64,000 bases of DNA from Mycolicibacterium diernhoferi (GCF_019456655.1 NZ_CP080332.1:620001-684000), one strand, 5' to 3'. Positions 26,968 through 35,051 are shown, numbered from the stretch's first letter. A program made the numbers and translations. The notes: generated by a model from the letters alone, not told the origin.

Positions 26968-28857
26968 TCAGTCGTTCGAGGACGCGCCGTGCGAACCAGT
27001 GGAACGCGAATCGGATCGGCTGCCGCCTGGCTCGCTGGATCCCCGGGATCCGCGTGAACCCTGCGATCCGCCGGAATCGGTGGAGTCACCGGTCGACTCC
27101 ACCTTCGCCGCTGTGCGTTCCGCCCGCGGCTTCGAGGTGGATCCCGCAGTGGCACCGGCGGTCTCGGTGGCATCGGAGGCTTCGCTGTCCTCGTTGGCGA
27201 CCGATTCCGTCCGGGGCGCCCGGCGCGAGTCGACTTCCTCCGTTGCCGTTCCCTTCTCCGGTGCCGCTTGCCCGCGCGTGGCCGAGCGTCGCTCCTCGAC
27301 GGATGCCGCCACAGCTTGTGCGGCCTCGGTCAGCGCCGCACGTGACGGCGTGGTGCTCTGTTCGGAATCCGCTGTGATAGAAGGCTCTTCGGTGTCCGGC
27401 ATCGACGAATCCGACGTCTCCACCGTGTCGGCGGCGCGTGCAGCCACGGTCGCTTCGGTCACGGCATCGACCGGCTCAGAATCGACGGCGGTGCGTGCCG
27501 AAACCGTTGTCGTCGACGTCGGGTTCAGTGCCTGACCCCATGCCGCAGCCCAATTCGCGGCGGCATCCGCCAGTGCCTGCTGCCAGTTCGCGATGGCCTG
27601 CGCGACCGGATCCACAGGCGTTGCGGGAGTGGGCGCCGCGGGCTCCGGCTCGGTGGGCAGGGCCGGATCCTCGACGGCCGGGACCTCACCGGTGGCCAGC
27701 GGGCCGTTCTCTTCGATCCAGGCCTGCACCGCCAGCGCGGCCTGCTTGGGGGTCCAGTCGTCACGGAACAGGCCGTAGGTGTCCTCGGGGTTGGTGGACG
27801 TGGTGTCCGGATCCACCAGGTTGTAGAGGAACATCGGGCCGGCCCCGTCGAGATCGGCCCAGGTGTCCATGAAGTCGTCGATGAACTCCGCCTGTTGTGC
27901 CTCCGATACGGTAGCGGTGGGCAGTCCATATTCGCTGGTCCACACCGTCTTCGCGGCGTCACCGTTCTGCGCCATCAACCCCTGGATGTCCTCGAGGATG
28001 CCGATCGCCGAGATCGGGCTGCCCGCGCCGTCACTGAACCGCCAGTCGCTGTTGTACGGGTGATAGGACAGGGCGTCGAAATATCCCGCGGCCCCCGCGT
28101 CGTACATGGCTTCGATGAACTCGACCGCGCCGATGTTGTATCCATCGCCCCAGCTCTGTCCGGCGTAGACCACACCGCCGACGACGGTCCCGCTCGGGTC
28201 GACGGCCTTCACCGCCTCGTAACCGGCCTTCAGCACGTCGGTGTACGCGGCGGCATCGGGCCGCGGCTCCCAGAAGACGGCCGCATGGGGCTCGTTCCAG
28301 ATCTCGTATGCGGAGATGCGAGCCGATTCGGGGTCACCCTCGCCGGCACCGTAGCGTTCGGCCAACACGCCCATGAAGTTCCCGAAGTCCTCGGGGTTGC
28401 GTGGGGCGCCGTAGGGGGACCAGGAGTCCGTGGCCCACGTCGGTGTGCTCGTCACCGCTCCGAGGACGGCCATCCCGCGTTCTTCGGCGGCGTTGACCAC
28501 CTTGTCGACATTGGCCCAATTGTAAACGCCCGGAGCAGGTTCGACGAAGTACCACGGGACGAACATCCGGACCTGCGTCACCCCCATCGACTCCATGGTG
28601 TCCATCGCGGTGTCGACCTCTTCCGGGGTCATGTAGAACAGTTCGGATTCGGCCACGCCCACGGCGTTGGCGGACGTGTCGATGGCGGCGGCTAGTGAGA
28701 CGGCCGCGGTGACCTGTCGAATCGCCTCGTCCTGCGGTGGCAGGTTCACCGGCGCTGCTGCACCCACGTGCACCGATGCGCCCACCAGCGTGAACGCAAA
28801 CAGCGGTGCTGCGACTGAGCAAACCGATTTTGCTGATCTCGGCCAAGGCCTCCACAT
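26968..28857 (-). CDS. Secreted GH39-like (clan GH-A) glycosidase paralogue
   Basis: A 629-residue protein with a signal sequence (about residues 10-35) and a barrel at about 55-400. The acid/base is Glu189 (WNEPH) and the nucleophile Glu309 (SEYGLPT). A Pro-rich linker leads to a Ser/Arg/Glu-rich tail ending in many SRGS-like units. It is the paralogue of the preceding gene and separated from it by 247 nt that contain no gene. TTGGAGA lies 8 nt before the ATG, and a SigF-like promoter (GATT-N16-GGGTA) is about 76 nt upstream. Confidence 0.75.
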   Translation of the reverse strand: MWRPWPRSAKSVCSVAAPLFAFTLVGASVHVGAAAPVNLPPQDEAIRQVTAAVSLAAAIDTSANAVGVAESELFYMTPEEVDTAMDTMESMGVTQVRMFVPWYFVEPAPGVYNWANVDKVVNAAEERGMAVLGAVTSTPTWATDSWSPYGAPRNPEDFGNFMGVLAERYGAGEGDPESARISAYEIWNEPHAAVFWEPRPDAAAYTDVLKAGYEAVKAVDPSGTVVGGVVYAGQSWGDGYNIGAVEFIEAMYDAGAAGYFDALSYHPYNSDWRFSDGAGSPISAIGILEDIQGLMAQNGDAAKTVWTSEYGLPTATVSEAQQAEFIDDFMDTWADLDGAGPMFLYNLVDPDTTSTNPEDTYGLFRDDWTPKQAALAVQAWIEENGPLATGEVPAVEDPALPTEPEPAAPTPATPVDPVAQAIANWQQALADAAANWAAAWGQALNPTSTTTVSARTAVDSEPVDAVTEATVAARAADTVETSDSSMPDTEEPSITADSEQSTTPSRAALTEAAQAVAASVEERRSATRGQAAPEKGTATEEVDSRRAPRTESVANEDSEASDATETAGATAGSTSKPRAERTAAKVESTGDSTDSGGSQGSRGSRGSSEPGGSRSDSRSTGSHGASSND

Positions 28858-28932
28858 GATGTCATCTCCAAACTTCCGCAAACCTCGGAATGATCGTTGT
28901 GATGCGGCATTTGCCGCGGACGACTCGAGCTG

Positions 28933-28957
28933 TACCCGGGTGGAAAAAAGATCAATC
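28933..28957 (-). promoter_or_regulatory. SigF-like promoter (GATT-N16-GGGTA)
   Basis: On the minus strand GATT (28957-28954) is followed after exactly 16 nt by GGGTA (28937-28933), one mismatch from the mycobacterial SigF consensus GTTT-N15-17-GGGTA. Transcription would start near 28926 and leave a leader of about 70 nt before the GH39-like gene at 28857. Confidence 0.5.
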
Positions 28958-29381
28958 AGTAGTTTCCGATAGCGGATCTTTCGCAAACGGCGTGATCTCC
29001 GCGAGGTAATGAATATGAACTGTTCACGAGGTAATATTTGATTTGTCTAGGCGTAGATCAGTAACTTTTATTTCGTTGGTCGGAGTTCGTCGGTAACCGG
29101 GGCTGCAGCGTTAGACCGGAACGACTTCACGGTCGGCAAGAGCAATTGGCGGGTATGCAAATTATGGCTGCACAAGCAAACTTGATAACAATCATGCCAC
29201 TCAAGATCAGATTTGCTGTCGATCAATATCGGCGCGAAAACTGCTTGTTGCGAGCAAAGGCTTATTCGGCTTGGTACTTCGCGAAATGTGAGGCGGGCTG
29301 CCGATGGGTTCGCCTCCGGGGCGTTCCGGCCGGGCCCGTCGGCGCAGCGCTGTCCACCCGGCGAGGTTTTCGGGAACAGGT
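28958..29381. other. Gene-free, A+T-richer intergenic region
   Basis: No convincing gene lies between the GH39-like gene and the methyltransferase. By hand count 28981-29280 is about 47% G+C, far below its surroundings, and it holds a direct repeat of CGAGGTAAT (29002 and 29027 regions). A 104-codon frame at 29146-29460 has no family resemblance, ribosome-binding site or mycobacterial codon bias and is treated as chance. Confidence 0.6.
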
Positions 29382-29406
29382 GTTTGATCTGCGGCGCTAC
29401 CGGGCA
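29382..29406 (+). promoter_or_regulatory. SigF-like promoter (GTTT-N16-GGGCA)
   Basis: GTTT at 29382-29385 is followed after 16 nt by GGGCA at 29402-29406, one mismatch from the SigF consensus. The predicted start near 29413 gives a leader of about 57 nt for the methyltransferase/CDGSH operon. The match alone is modest; it gains weight from similar sites in neighbouring genes. Confidence 0.45.
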
Positions 29407-29469
29407 TGCCTGGACGGCAAGGCTGGCCCCTTGATCCCCTCTGGCCCGTTGATCAATTGAGAGGCTGAT

Positions 29470-30168
29470 GTGACCACCGCATACCCGTATGAACCCGACA
29501 CCCAGCTCATCGGCATGGTCGCCGATGGCGTCTACGCGCCGCAGGAAGATTCACAACTCCTGATCGACGTCATGGACAAGACGGCGCTGGCTCTCGGTAG
29601 TAACGTCGCCGACCTGTGCACCGGCAGCGGAGTCGTCGCGGTCAACGCCGCCATACAGGGTGCATCGAGCGTGTCGGCATTCGACATCTGTCCTAAGGCG
29701 GTGCGGTGCGCCCGGGCCAATGCTCAGGTGCATGACGCCGCCGTGGAGGTCTACCTGGGCTCGTGGGCGCGCGCCACGGAATTCGGCCCTTACGATCTGG
29801 TGGTCTGCAACCCCCCGTACGTGCCCCATGACTCGTCGATCGAACCCGTCCCGTCCACCGTCGGCCCCGCCCGCGCCTGGGATGCCGGTTTCGACGGGCG
29901 GATGGTCCTCGATCCGTTGTGCGCTGCAGCTCCCGGTCTGCTCGCAGACGGAGGCAGCCTGCTGCTGGTGCAATCGGAGTTTGCCGATCCGCGCCGAACC
30001 CTGGAGTTGTTGTCCGAAGCTGGATTGGACGCGGATATTGTTGCATGGGAATGGATTCCGTTCGGTCCGGTGATGCATTCGCGCGCGCAGTGGCTCGAAG
30101 AGACCGGGCGGCTGCAGCCCGGCCGACGCGAAGAGGAGCTGCTGGTGATCCGGGCAGACAAGCCATGA
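29470..30168 (+). CDS. HemK/PrmC-like SAM-dependent methyltransferase
   Basis: A 232-residue class I methyltransferase. The SAM-binding motif DLCTGSGVVAVNAA is at about residues 46-59, and the catalytic NPPYVP motif near residue 116 is typical of enzymes that methylate Gln, Asn or Lys amide or amino nitrogens (PrmC, HemK2/MTQ2 group). The short N-terminus lacks PrmC's helical release-factor-binding domain, so the substrate is probably another protein or a small molecule. The GTG at 29470 follows GAGAGG. It is coupled by ATGA overlap to the CDGSH gene. Confidence 0.8.
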   Translation: MTTAYPYEPDTQLIGMVADGVYAPQEDSQLLIDVMDKTALALGSNVADLCTGSGVVAVNAAIQGASSVSAFDICPKAVRCARANAQVHDAAVEVYLGSWARATEFGPYDLVVCNPPYVPHDSSIEPVPSTVGPARAWDAGFDGRMVLDPLCAAAPGLLADGGSLLLVQSEFADPRRTLELLSEAGLDADIVAWEWIPFGPVMHSRAQWLEETGRLQPGRREEELLVIRADKP

Positions 30169-30398
30169 CAACCGAAGAGCCGCGTACGGTGCGGGTGGTC
30201 CGTCGCGGCCCCGTGATGGTGCAGGGCCCGGTGCGCATCGAGCTGCCGGACGGCACCTGTGTGGAGTCCGACCGTTTCATGGTGGCGGTCTGCGCGTGCG
30301 GGCGCAGCAAGAACTATCCGCTCTGCGATACCAGTCATCGCCGCCAGCGGCGCGCCGCGAGCGCCACGGGGGACCGCGCGCAGCAGCCGGCGGTCTAG
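30165..30398 (+). CDS. CDGSH-type iron-sulfur domain protein
   Basis: A 77-residue protein whose core CACGRSKNYPLCDTSH fits the C-x-C-x2-S-x3-P-x-C-D-x-S/T-H signature that binds a redox-active 2Fe-2S cluster with three Cys and one His. It is soluble and small. Partner genes suggest it serves as electron donor or sensor for the diiron protein at 31680-32699 (the two families often occur together in actinobacteria, from memory). Its ATG overlaps the methyltransferase stop. Confidence 0.82.
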   Translation: MTTEEPRTVRVVRRGPVMVQGPVRIELPDGTCVESDRFMVAVCACGRSKNYPLCDTSHRRQRRAASATGDRAQQPAV

Positions 30399-30402
30399 GT
30401 AC

Positions 30403-31095
30403 TCAGTCCCGGGTGTCGATCACCTGCTGGGCGACCTGCACCAGCTTGGTATTGGACTCCTGGGATACCTGGCGGAGCATCTCGAAGGCCTGGACGTCGT
30501 TGACCTTGTAGCGCTCCATGATGATGCCCTTGGCCTGGCCGATGCGGTCGCGGGTGGACAGTGCGGCCTCCAGCTGCTGCCCCTCCTGGCTGGCCAGGAT
30601 GGCCGCGGCGGCGTGTGCCGCGAGCACCACGCCGATGGTCTCGGCCTCCCCGCGCCAGACATTCGGCTGGAAGCCGAACAAATTCAGCGCCCCCGCGGTG
30701 CGGTCCGATGTGTAGAGCTTGAACGACAGCCCGCTGAGGACACCGATCTCCACGCAGGCCGGCGCGTACCGCGGCCAGCGATCCTCTGTGCGGAAGTCGT
30801 CGGTCCGCACGATCAGATCGTCGAGCGCGGCCTGCACACAAGGGCCTTCGTCGTACTGCATCTGCAGCCGGTGTAGTTCGGTGGTGAGTCGAGCGTCCTT
30901 GGGCACCGTTTCAAAGGTGCGTTCCTTGCCGATGAGCAGGACCCCGGCGGCGTCCACCCCGGGGATGAGTTCCAGGGCCGCGGCGGAGACCCCGGACAAC
31001 ACCTCGTCGAGACTGCGAGGACCGGCGAGAGAGCGAGCCAACTCGGCCATCCGCGCGGCCAGGTCCTGCTTCTCCAAGAACGTCATACCCGGCAT
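30403..31095 (-). CDS. GAF-ANTAR domain transcription antitermination regulator
   Basis: A 230-residue protein. Residues about 25-160 form a GAF sensor domain (DEGPCVQAAL, SGLSFKLYTSDRTAGALNLFG), and residues 168-225 an ANTAR RNA-binding domain (ALSTRDRIGQAKGIIMERY). ANTAR proteins bind paired hexaloop hairpins in leaders and prevent termination. Starts at 31095 and 31086 are possible. A SigF-like promoter lies right upstream and would give a leaderless or nearly leaderless mRNA. Confidence 0.88.
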   Translation of the reverse strand: MPGMTFLEKQDLAARMAELARSLAGPRSLDEVLSGVSAAALELIPGVDAAGVLLIGKERTFETVPKDARLTTELHRLQMQYDEGPCVQAALDDLIVRTDDFRTEDRWPRYAPACVEIGVLSGLSFKLYTSDRTAGALNLFGFQPNVWRGEAETIGVVLAAHAAAAILASQEGQQLEAALSTRDRIGQAKGIIMERYKVNDVQAFEMLRQVSQESNTKLVQVAQQVIDTRD

Positions 31096-31102
31096 TGTGC
31101 TC

Positions 31103-31128
31103 TACCGGCGAACGTCGGGACAAAAAAC
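31103..31128 (-). promoter_or_regulatory. SigF-like promoter (GTTT-N17-CGGTA)
   Basis: On the minus strand GTTT (31128-31125) and CGGTA (31107-31103) are 17 nt apart, one mismatch from the SigF consensus. The start would fall at about 31096, directly at the GAF-ANTAR gene. Confidence 0.45.
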
Positions 31129-31144
31129 CCGCAAGCCGGCCGGA

Positions 31145-31534
31145 TCACTCGGGCGCGAGCGCCGTCAATGCCTCATCCAGTGTGGAGTAGATGTCGATAA
31201 TATCGGCGACCCCAATCAGTTTGAGTGGACGGCTGGTGATCGGCCCGTCCGCGACGATCGCAAAGCGGACAGCAGGGGTCAGGTCGGAGTGAGCCGTCAC
31301 GAGCGCTCCCATACCGGAGGATCCGAGGAAATCGACGGCGCTGAGGTCCACCACCAGGCACGCGGGCGATTTCGTGGCGGCGGCCGAGATCTCGGCCTCC
31401 AGTTCGGGCGTGGTGAGCACGTCGAGGGTTCCGTGAACGGACAGCACGGTCACATCCCCGGACTGGTGCTCCTGCACGGTGCAGCTCGCGACCGCACCAC
31501 GCCCTCCGACGACCGGCTCTGGCTGGCTCACCAT
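31145..31534 (-). CDS. STAS-domain anti-sigma factor antagonist-like protein
   Basis: A 129-residue single STAS domain. VLSVHGTLDVLTTPELEAEI and LVVDLSAVDFLGSSGMGALV are the two conserved segments; the SSG serines are at the site phosphorylated in SpoIIAA/RsbV proteins. It would bind an anti-sigma kinase and so release a sigma factor, probably of the SigF type. GGAGGTGACG immediately before the ATG at 31534 is a near-ideal ribosome-binding site and settles the start. Confidence 0.88.
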   Translation of the reverse strand: MVSQPEPVVGGRGAVASCTVQEHQSGDVTVLSVHGTLDVLTTPELEAEISAAATKSPACLVVDLSAVDFLGSSGMGALVTAHSDLTPAVRFAIVADGPITSRPLKLIGVADIIDIYSTLDEALTALAPE

Positions 31535-31679
31535 CGTCACCTCCGAATCTTGATCCCCGCCGGGCCGGCGGCATTGCACGAATTCTATCTGTGGCGGCAT
31601 CGGGGACCTGTGTCGGTGGTCGCAGCGGGCCACTGAAGGCCACGCCACGCAACATTATCCGCACAACGAAGTATTCGGG

Positions 31680-32699
31680 TCACTCCAGCGGCCGTCGCAG
31701 CGAGGTCGTCCCGTCGGCCCACGCGCTCATCATGTGCTCTGCCAGTCGGTCCTCGACGACCGCGTGGGCTCGGATACCGAACACCACGTCTCGGTCGAGG
31801 TGCGGTTCGCGGGCCACCAGGTCGCCCACGACGTCGGTGCGCACCACCTGTTCGTGAACGGCGTCCGCCTCGACATGCTCGGCGTAGAAATCGATGCATG
31901 GCCGCGGCGCACCCATCCGTTCCAGCGCCGCCACCAGCCGTTGTGAGCCGGGAGGTGAGGTGATCTCGGTCGAGGCGAAGTGGCCCACCGCGGCGCCGCG
32001 CAGTCCTCGGTGCAGCCCGAACAGTGACATCAGGTTCACGGCGGCCAACGCCTCGGCGGGCACGTGGTCGATGTACCCCAGATAGCTGGAATCCAGATCT
32101 GCGGCGTCCAGGAGGTCGGCGAACAGTTGCTGGTGCAGTCGTGCCCCGCGCCCCGCGCCGAACTCGTCGTACTCGACCGCGACGAACGCGGCTTTCGCCT
32201 GTCCGACCAGTCTGGGGATGGCCCAGGCGTGCGGGTCGCCTTCCTTGAGGTGATAGAGCGAGCGGTGCACGAAATACTCCCGCATCTGCTCCCAGGTGCC
32301 CTTGTCGCGCAGGTGATAGGAAAGGCCTTCACCGTCCGCCGGTTCGATCGCCAGCTCACGCATCTCGTCGAATGCCGTTACGTCCGGGTCGATTTCACCG
32401 ACCTGTCGACGAACCTCGGTCAGGAAGGTGTTTTCCATCCGCCCGCGCAGGTGTAGCAGCCCGGCGTTCCATTCCCATCCGGTGTCGACCCCGGCGAAGC
32501 CGCGATAGTGCAGTTCGTAGCAGATGTAGAGCGCCAGGTGCAGGTCGAGACCGTAGGGGTCGGCATCGGCCAGGGAGGCCTCGACCTGAAGGAGATGGTT
32601 GGCCGGAGCACGTTCGGAGAGAAGTTCGGTCACGGCGAGCGACAGCGGACCGCGGGGGTCGGGAAGTCGGGGTTCGACATAGATGGGGGCAGCAGTCAC
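31680..32699 (-). CDS. Haem-oxygenase-like diiron (iron-containing redox enzyme) family protein
   Basis: A 339-residue all-helical protein of the haem-oxygenase-like diiron oxidase superfamily. Candidate metal-ligand segments are YELHYRGF, VEYDEFGAGRGARLHQQLF, HFASTEITSPPGSQR and FYAEHVEADAVHEQ. Known relatives oxidise or cleave small amino- or fatty acid-like metabolites with O2. The GTG at 32699 is the start. The nearby CDGSH iron-sulfur protein may supply electrons. Upstream is a GATT-N16-GGGTA promoter. Confidence 0.75.
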   Translation of the reverse strand: MTAAPIYVEPRLPDPRGPLSLAVTELLSERAPANHLLQVEASLADADPYGLDLHLALYICYELHYRGFAGVDTGWEWNAGLLHLRGRMENTFLTEVRRQVGEIDPDVTAFDEMRELAIEPADGEGLSYHLRDKGTWEQMREYFVHRSLYHLKEGDPHAWAIPRLVGQAKAAFVAVEYDEFGAGRGARLHQQLFADLLDAADLDSSYLGYIDHVPAEALAAVNLMSLFGLHRGLRGAAVGHFASTEITSPPGSQRLVAALERMGAPRPCIDFYAEHVEADAVHEQVVRTDVVGDLVAREPHLDRDVVFGIRAHAVVEDRLAEHMMSAWADGTTSLRRPLE

Positions 32700-32710
32700 G
32701 CGTCGGCGGG

Positions 32711-32735
32711 TACCCGGTTTCCGCTCCGCTCAATC
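32711..32735 (-). promoter_or_regulatory. SigF-like promoter (GATT-N16-GGGTA)
   Basis: On the minus strand GATT (32735-32732) and GGGTA (32715-32711) are separated by 16 nt, one mismatch from consensus. The predicted start near 32704 would place the diiron protein GTG (32699) almost at the 5' end of the mRNA. Confidence 0.5.
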
Positions 32736-32766
32736 ACGGCCTCGCCCGGAGCGGGCCTCGGTTGTC

Positions 32767-33060
32767 TCAGTTGCCAGGCCATTCGCCGGTCCAGCGCTCA
32801 AAGACGCGGGCGCCCTGGCGGTCGATCACGGTCTTGACGACGGAGAAGATCAACCCTTGCAGCGCCGCTGCCAAGACCACCTCCTTGAAGGAATACTCGC
32901 GCTCCAGGGCTGTCGGCGGATCGGAGTGATCCCCGGGGGCGGTCCGCTTCCAGATCTGCCTGAAGATGGCCCCCGCGACGAGGCCGCCGGCCAGTGAACT
33001 GGCCAGCCCCACAGGGCGATACATGAGTTTCGCGGTCAGGGTCGGCTTATGGGTCGCCAT
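32767..33060 (-). CDS. DUF4235 small membrane protein
   Basis: A 97-residue protein with two hydrophobic segments (about residues 16-35 and 60-82) and the KLMYRPVGLASSLAGGLVAGAIFRQIWK start typical of DUF4235. A GGAG ribosome-binding site lies 7 nt before the ATG. It is the third gene of a small operon with DUF3618 and holin-like proteins, a set commonly found together in mycobacteria and linked to membrane stress; function not known. Confidence 0.8.
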   Translation of the reverse strand: MATHKPTLTAKLMYRPVGLASSLAGGLVAGAIFRQIWKRTAPGDHSDPPTALEREYSFKEVVLAAALQGLIFSVVKTVIDRQGARVFERWTGEWPGN

Positions 33061-33070
33061 ATCGGTCTCC

Positions 33071-33361
33071 TTATCGGCGGCGTCGCCAGATGATGATGCC
33101 CAGCAGGATCGTCGCGGTAGCCACGGCCGCGGCGACGACCGGCAGCGCGGGCTTGATCGCGCCCCTGTCATCGGTCACGGCATCGACCACCAGTACCTTG
33201 GTCTCGTCGACCTTCTGTTGTGCGCGTTGCTTGACGTCGAACTTCTCGGCCAAGGCCGCGACCGTTTCGCCCACCTCCTCGCGGGTGCGCTCGATGTCGT
33301 CGGTGATCTCCTCGACGTCCGCGTCGTCTCCGGGTTCAGGGCGGTGATCAGGTCCGGGCAT
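33071..33361 (-). CDS. DUF3618 membrane-anchored protein
   Basis: A 96-residue protein. The EEITDDIERTREEVGETVAALAEKFDVKQRA core (about residues 17-47) is the DUF3618 signature, a charged helix. The C-terminus is one transmembrane helix (70-91) with RRRR at the end. It starts inside the upstream holin-like gene (14-nt overlap). Likely a membrane scaffold; no enzymatic motif. Confidence 0.85.
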   Translation of the reverse strand: MPGPDHRPEPGDDADVEEITDDIERTREEVGETVAALAEKFDVKQRAQQKVDETKVLVVDAVTDDRGAIKPALPVVAAAVATATILLGIIIWRRRR

Positions 33362-33761
33362 GGCGTGCTTCCTTCACGACGTGGACGTCCTCGGACACGT
33401 TGGCGACGACGTCCTGCGCCGCCGCCGGAGCCTGTTGGACCTGTTTCTTGCCGACGAGCGCGGCGATGCCCGCGGCCACGAAGAGCACCGCTGCGACGAT
33501 CACGGCCGCGGCCCAGAGCGGAAGCACCAGTGCCAGCGCGGCAATGGCCGCGGTGACCACGGCCAGCAGGCCGGCGTAGGCGAGCAGGCCGGCGGTGCTG
33601 AACAGGCCGGCCCCGATGCCGGTTCTTTTGGCTGCTGTCTGGAATTCCTTTTGCGCCAACCGAATTTCGTCGCGCACCAGCCGTGAGGTCTGGGTGGTCA
33701 GTTGGTTCATCAGTTCGGGTATCGAGGCCTGATCTGCAGGCTGGGTTCCTAGGTTGGTCAT
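33348..33761 (-). CDS. Phage holin-like family (DUF1469) membrane protein
   Basis: A 137-residue protein with an N-terminal soluble helix (ELMNQLTTQTSRLVRDEIRLAQKEF) and two long hydrophobic helices at about residues 52-75 and 82-104. This is the actinobacterial holin superfamily 3-6, chromosomal and not part of a prophage. First gene of the three-gene membrane operon; a SigF-like promoter lies 57 nt upstream. The name describes fold, not a proven lytic role. Confidence 0.82.
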   Translation of the reverse strand: MTNLGTQPADQASIPELMNQLTTQTSRLVRDEIRLAQKEFQTAAKRTGIGAGLFSTAGLLAYAGLLAVVTAAIAALALVLPLWAAAVIVAAVLFVAAGIAALVGKKQVQQAPAAAQDVVANVSEDVHVVKEARHART

Positions 33762-33817
33762 GGCAAAGATCCAATCGCTGGTACTCGGCGGCCACACCGC
33801 CCCACCGAGCACTGCAT

Positions 33818-33841
33818 TACCTGTGCATTGTGGCGCTAAAC
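33818..33841 (-). promoter_or_regulatory. SigF-like promoter (GTTT-N15-AGGTA) for the holin/DUF operon
   Basis: On the minus strand GTTT (33841-33838) and AGGTA (33822-33818) are 15 nt apart, one mismatch from consensus. It lies back to back with the perfect SigF site of the glycosyltransferase operon, only 15 bp between the two -35 elements. Confidence 0.55.
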
Positions 33842-33855
33842 CTCGGCTGCCCGCG

Positions 33856-33880
33856 GTTTTGGGTGCGCGCGGCGCGGGTA
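33856..33880 (+). promoter_or_regulatory. Perfect SigF consensus promoter (GTTT-N16-GGGTA)
   Basis: GTTT at 33856-33859 and GGGTA at 33876-33880 with a 16-nt spacer match the mycobacterial SigF consensus exactly. Transcription would begin near 33887 and leave a leader of about 100 nt before the TTG start at 33987 of the first glycosyltransferase gene. Confidence 0.65.
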
Positions 33881-33986
33881 CTCCGTGCTCCACAGCGCTC
33901 CTCGAGAACAAGTGGGAACGAGGGCCCGTGACGGCGCCGGGTCGTCGAGTCGCCCCGAACCCATGTTCTCAGCAAAGGAGTCCGTC

Positions 33987-35051
33987 TTGCGTGTCGCGTC
34001 CGTTCCGGCTTCGCACGTATACGTGCGGCATCTCTCGCACCCCGGGGGCCTCGACCCCGTGGTGCGACTCAACGATCCGGTGCCGACAGACGGACGAAAG
34101 GTTCCCGGCGGCTGGTGGCCACCGCTGATGTTGGAGCGTGGCTGGGTCGGCGCGCATCGCGACGAGTTCGAGGTGTTCCATCTGCACTTCGGATTCGATG
34201 CGGTCACCGCCGACGATCTTGTCGACGTCGTCGAGCAGCTGCGGAAGTACGACAAACCGCTGATCTATACGGTGCACGATCTGCGCAACCCGCATCACCC
34301 CGATCCGTCGGCGCACCGACGTCAGCAGGACATCCTGGTCTCGGCCGCACATACGTTGATCACGTTGACCGAGGGCGCGGCCCGGGCGGTGCACCGGCGG
34401 TGGGGCCGCCCGGCGCACGTGCTGCCTCACCCTCATGTGCTCGCCAGCCCGTGGATCGCGCGGGACCGCGCCCCGAGCTCGGAGTTCGTGGTCGGGGTGC
34501 ATGTGAAGAGCCTGCGCGCGAACATGGATCCGCTCGCCATCCTGGACACCTTGACCCAGACGGTGAGCGAACTGCCGAAAGCCTTTCTGCAGATCGACGT
34601 GCACGACGAGATCTTCGACCCGGACAGCCATTGGTTCGCCCCCGAGACCGGGCGGGCCTTTCTGGACTACGGCGGACACGACCGCGCCCGGGTGAAGGTG
34701 CATCCCTACTTCACGGATACGCAGTTGTGGGACTATCTCGCGTCCCTGACGGTGTCTGTGTTGCCGTACCGGTTCGGGTCACACTCGGGCTGGTTGGAGG
34801 CGTGCCACGACCTCGGTACCGGGGTGATCGCACCCGGCTGCGGTTTCTACGGGGAGCAACGCCCCTGCGAACTGTTCGACCTCGACGAGGACCGGTTCGA
34901 CCCCGAATCGCTGCGCCGGGCCGTGACCGCGATGCATCGACGGTGGAGTGCCGGGGTGCCCGCGCCGCGGGCCAGTTGGGCCGCGCGTCGGCGTGAACGA
35001 GTTGACCTGTCGCTCAGTCATTCCCAGCTGTATCGGGAGGCCGTGGCATGA
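33987..35051 (+). CDS. GT-B fold glycosyltransferase, first gene of a five-gene operon
   Basis: A 354-residue glycosyltransferase-like protein. HLHFGFD, PLIYTVHDLRNPHH, and VHPHFTDTQLWDYLASLTVSVLPYRFGSHSGWLEAC-type segments (about residues 45-90 and 235-275) resemble GT4 enzymes, the last being the nucleotide-sugar region. I take the TTG at 33987 as start because AAAGGAG lies 6 nt upstream; the ATG at 33963 would put that ribosome-binding site inside the gene. It overlaps the next gene by 4 nt. No signal peptide; cytosolic. Acceptor unknown. Confidence 0.72.
   Translation: MRVASVPASHVYVRHLSHPGGLDPVVRLNDPVPTDGRKVPGGWWPPLMLERGWVGAHRDEFEVFHLHFGFDAVTADDLVDVVEQLRKYDKPLIYTVHDLRNPHHPDPSAHRRQQDILVSAAHTLITLTEGAARAVHRRWGRPAHVLPHPHVLASPWIARDRAPSSEFVVGVHVKSLRANMDPLAILDTLTQTVSELPKAFLQIDVHDEIFDPDSHWFAPETGRAFLDYGGHDRARVKVHPYFTDTQLWDYLASLTVSVLPYRFGSHSGWLEACHDLGTGVIAPGCGFYGEQRPCELFDLDEDRFDPESLRRAVTAMHRRWSAGVPAPRASWAARRRERVDLSLSHSQLYREAVA

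Noticed and set aside
29146..29460. A 104-codon open frame on the plus strand before the methyltransferase
   Set aside because: No ribosome-binding site, no recognisable domain, and its first half lies in the A+T-rich pocket with atypical codons. The SigF-like promoter for the methyltransferase falls inside it.
33348..33761. Prophage remnant suggested by the holin-like protein
   Set aside because: No other phage gene is nearby, and the DUF3618/DUF4235 neighbours show the normal chromosomal mycobacterial set.
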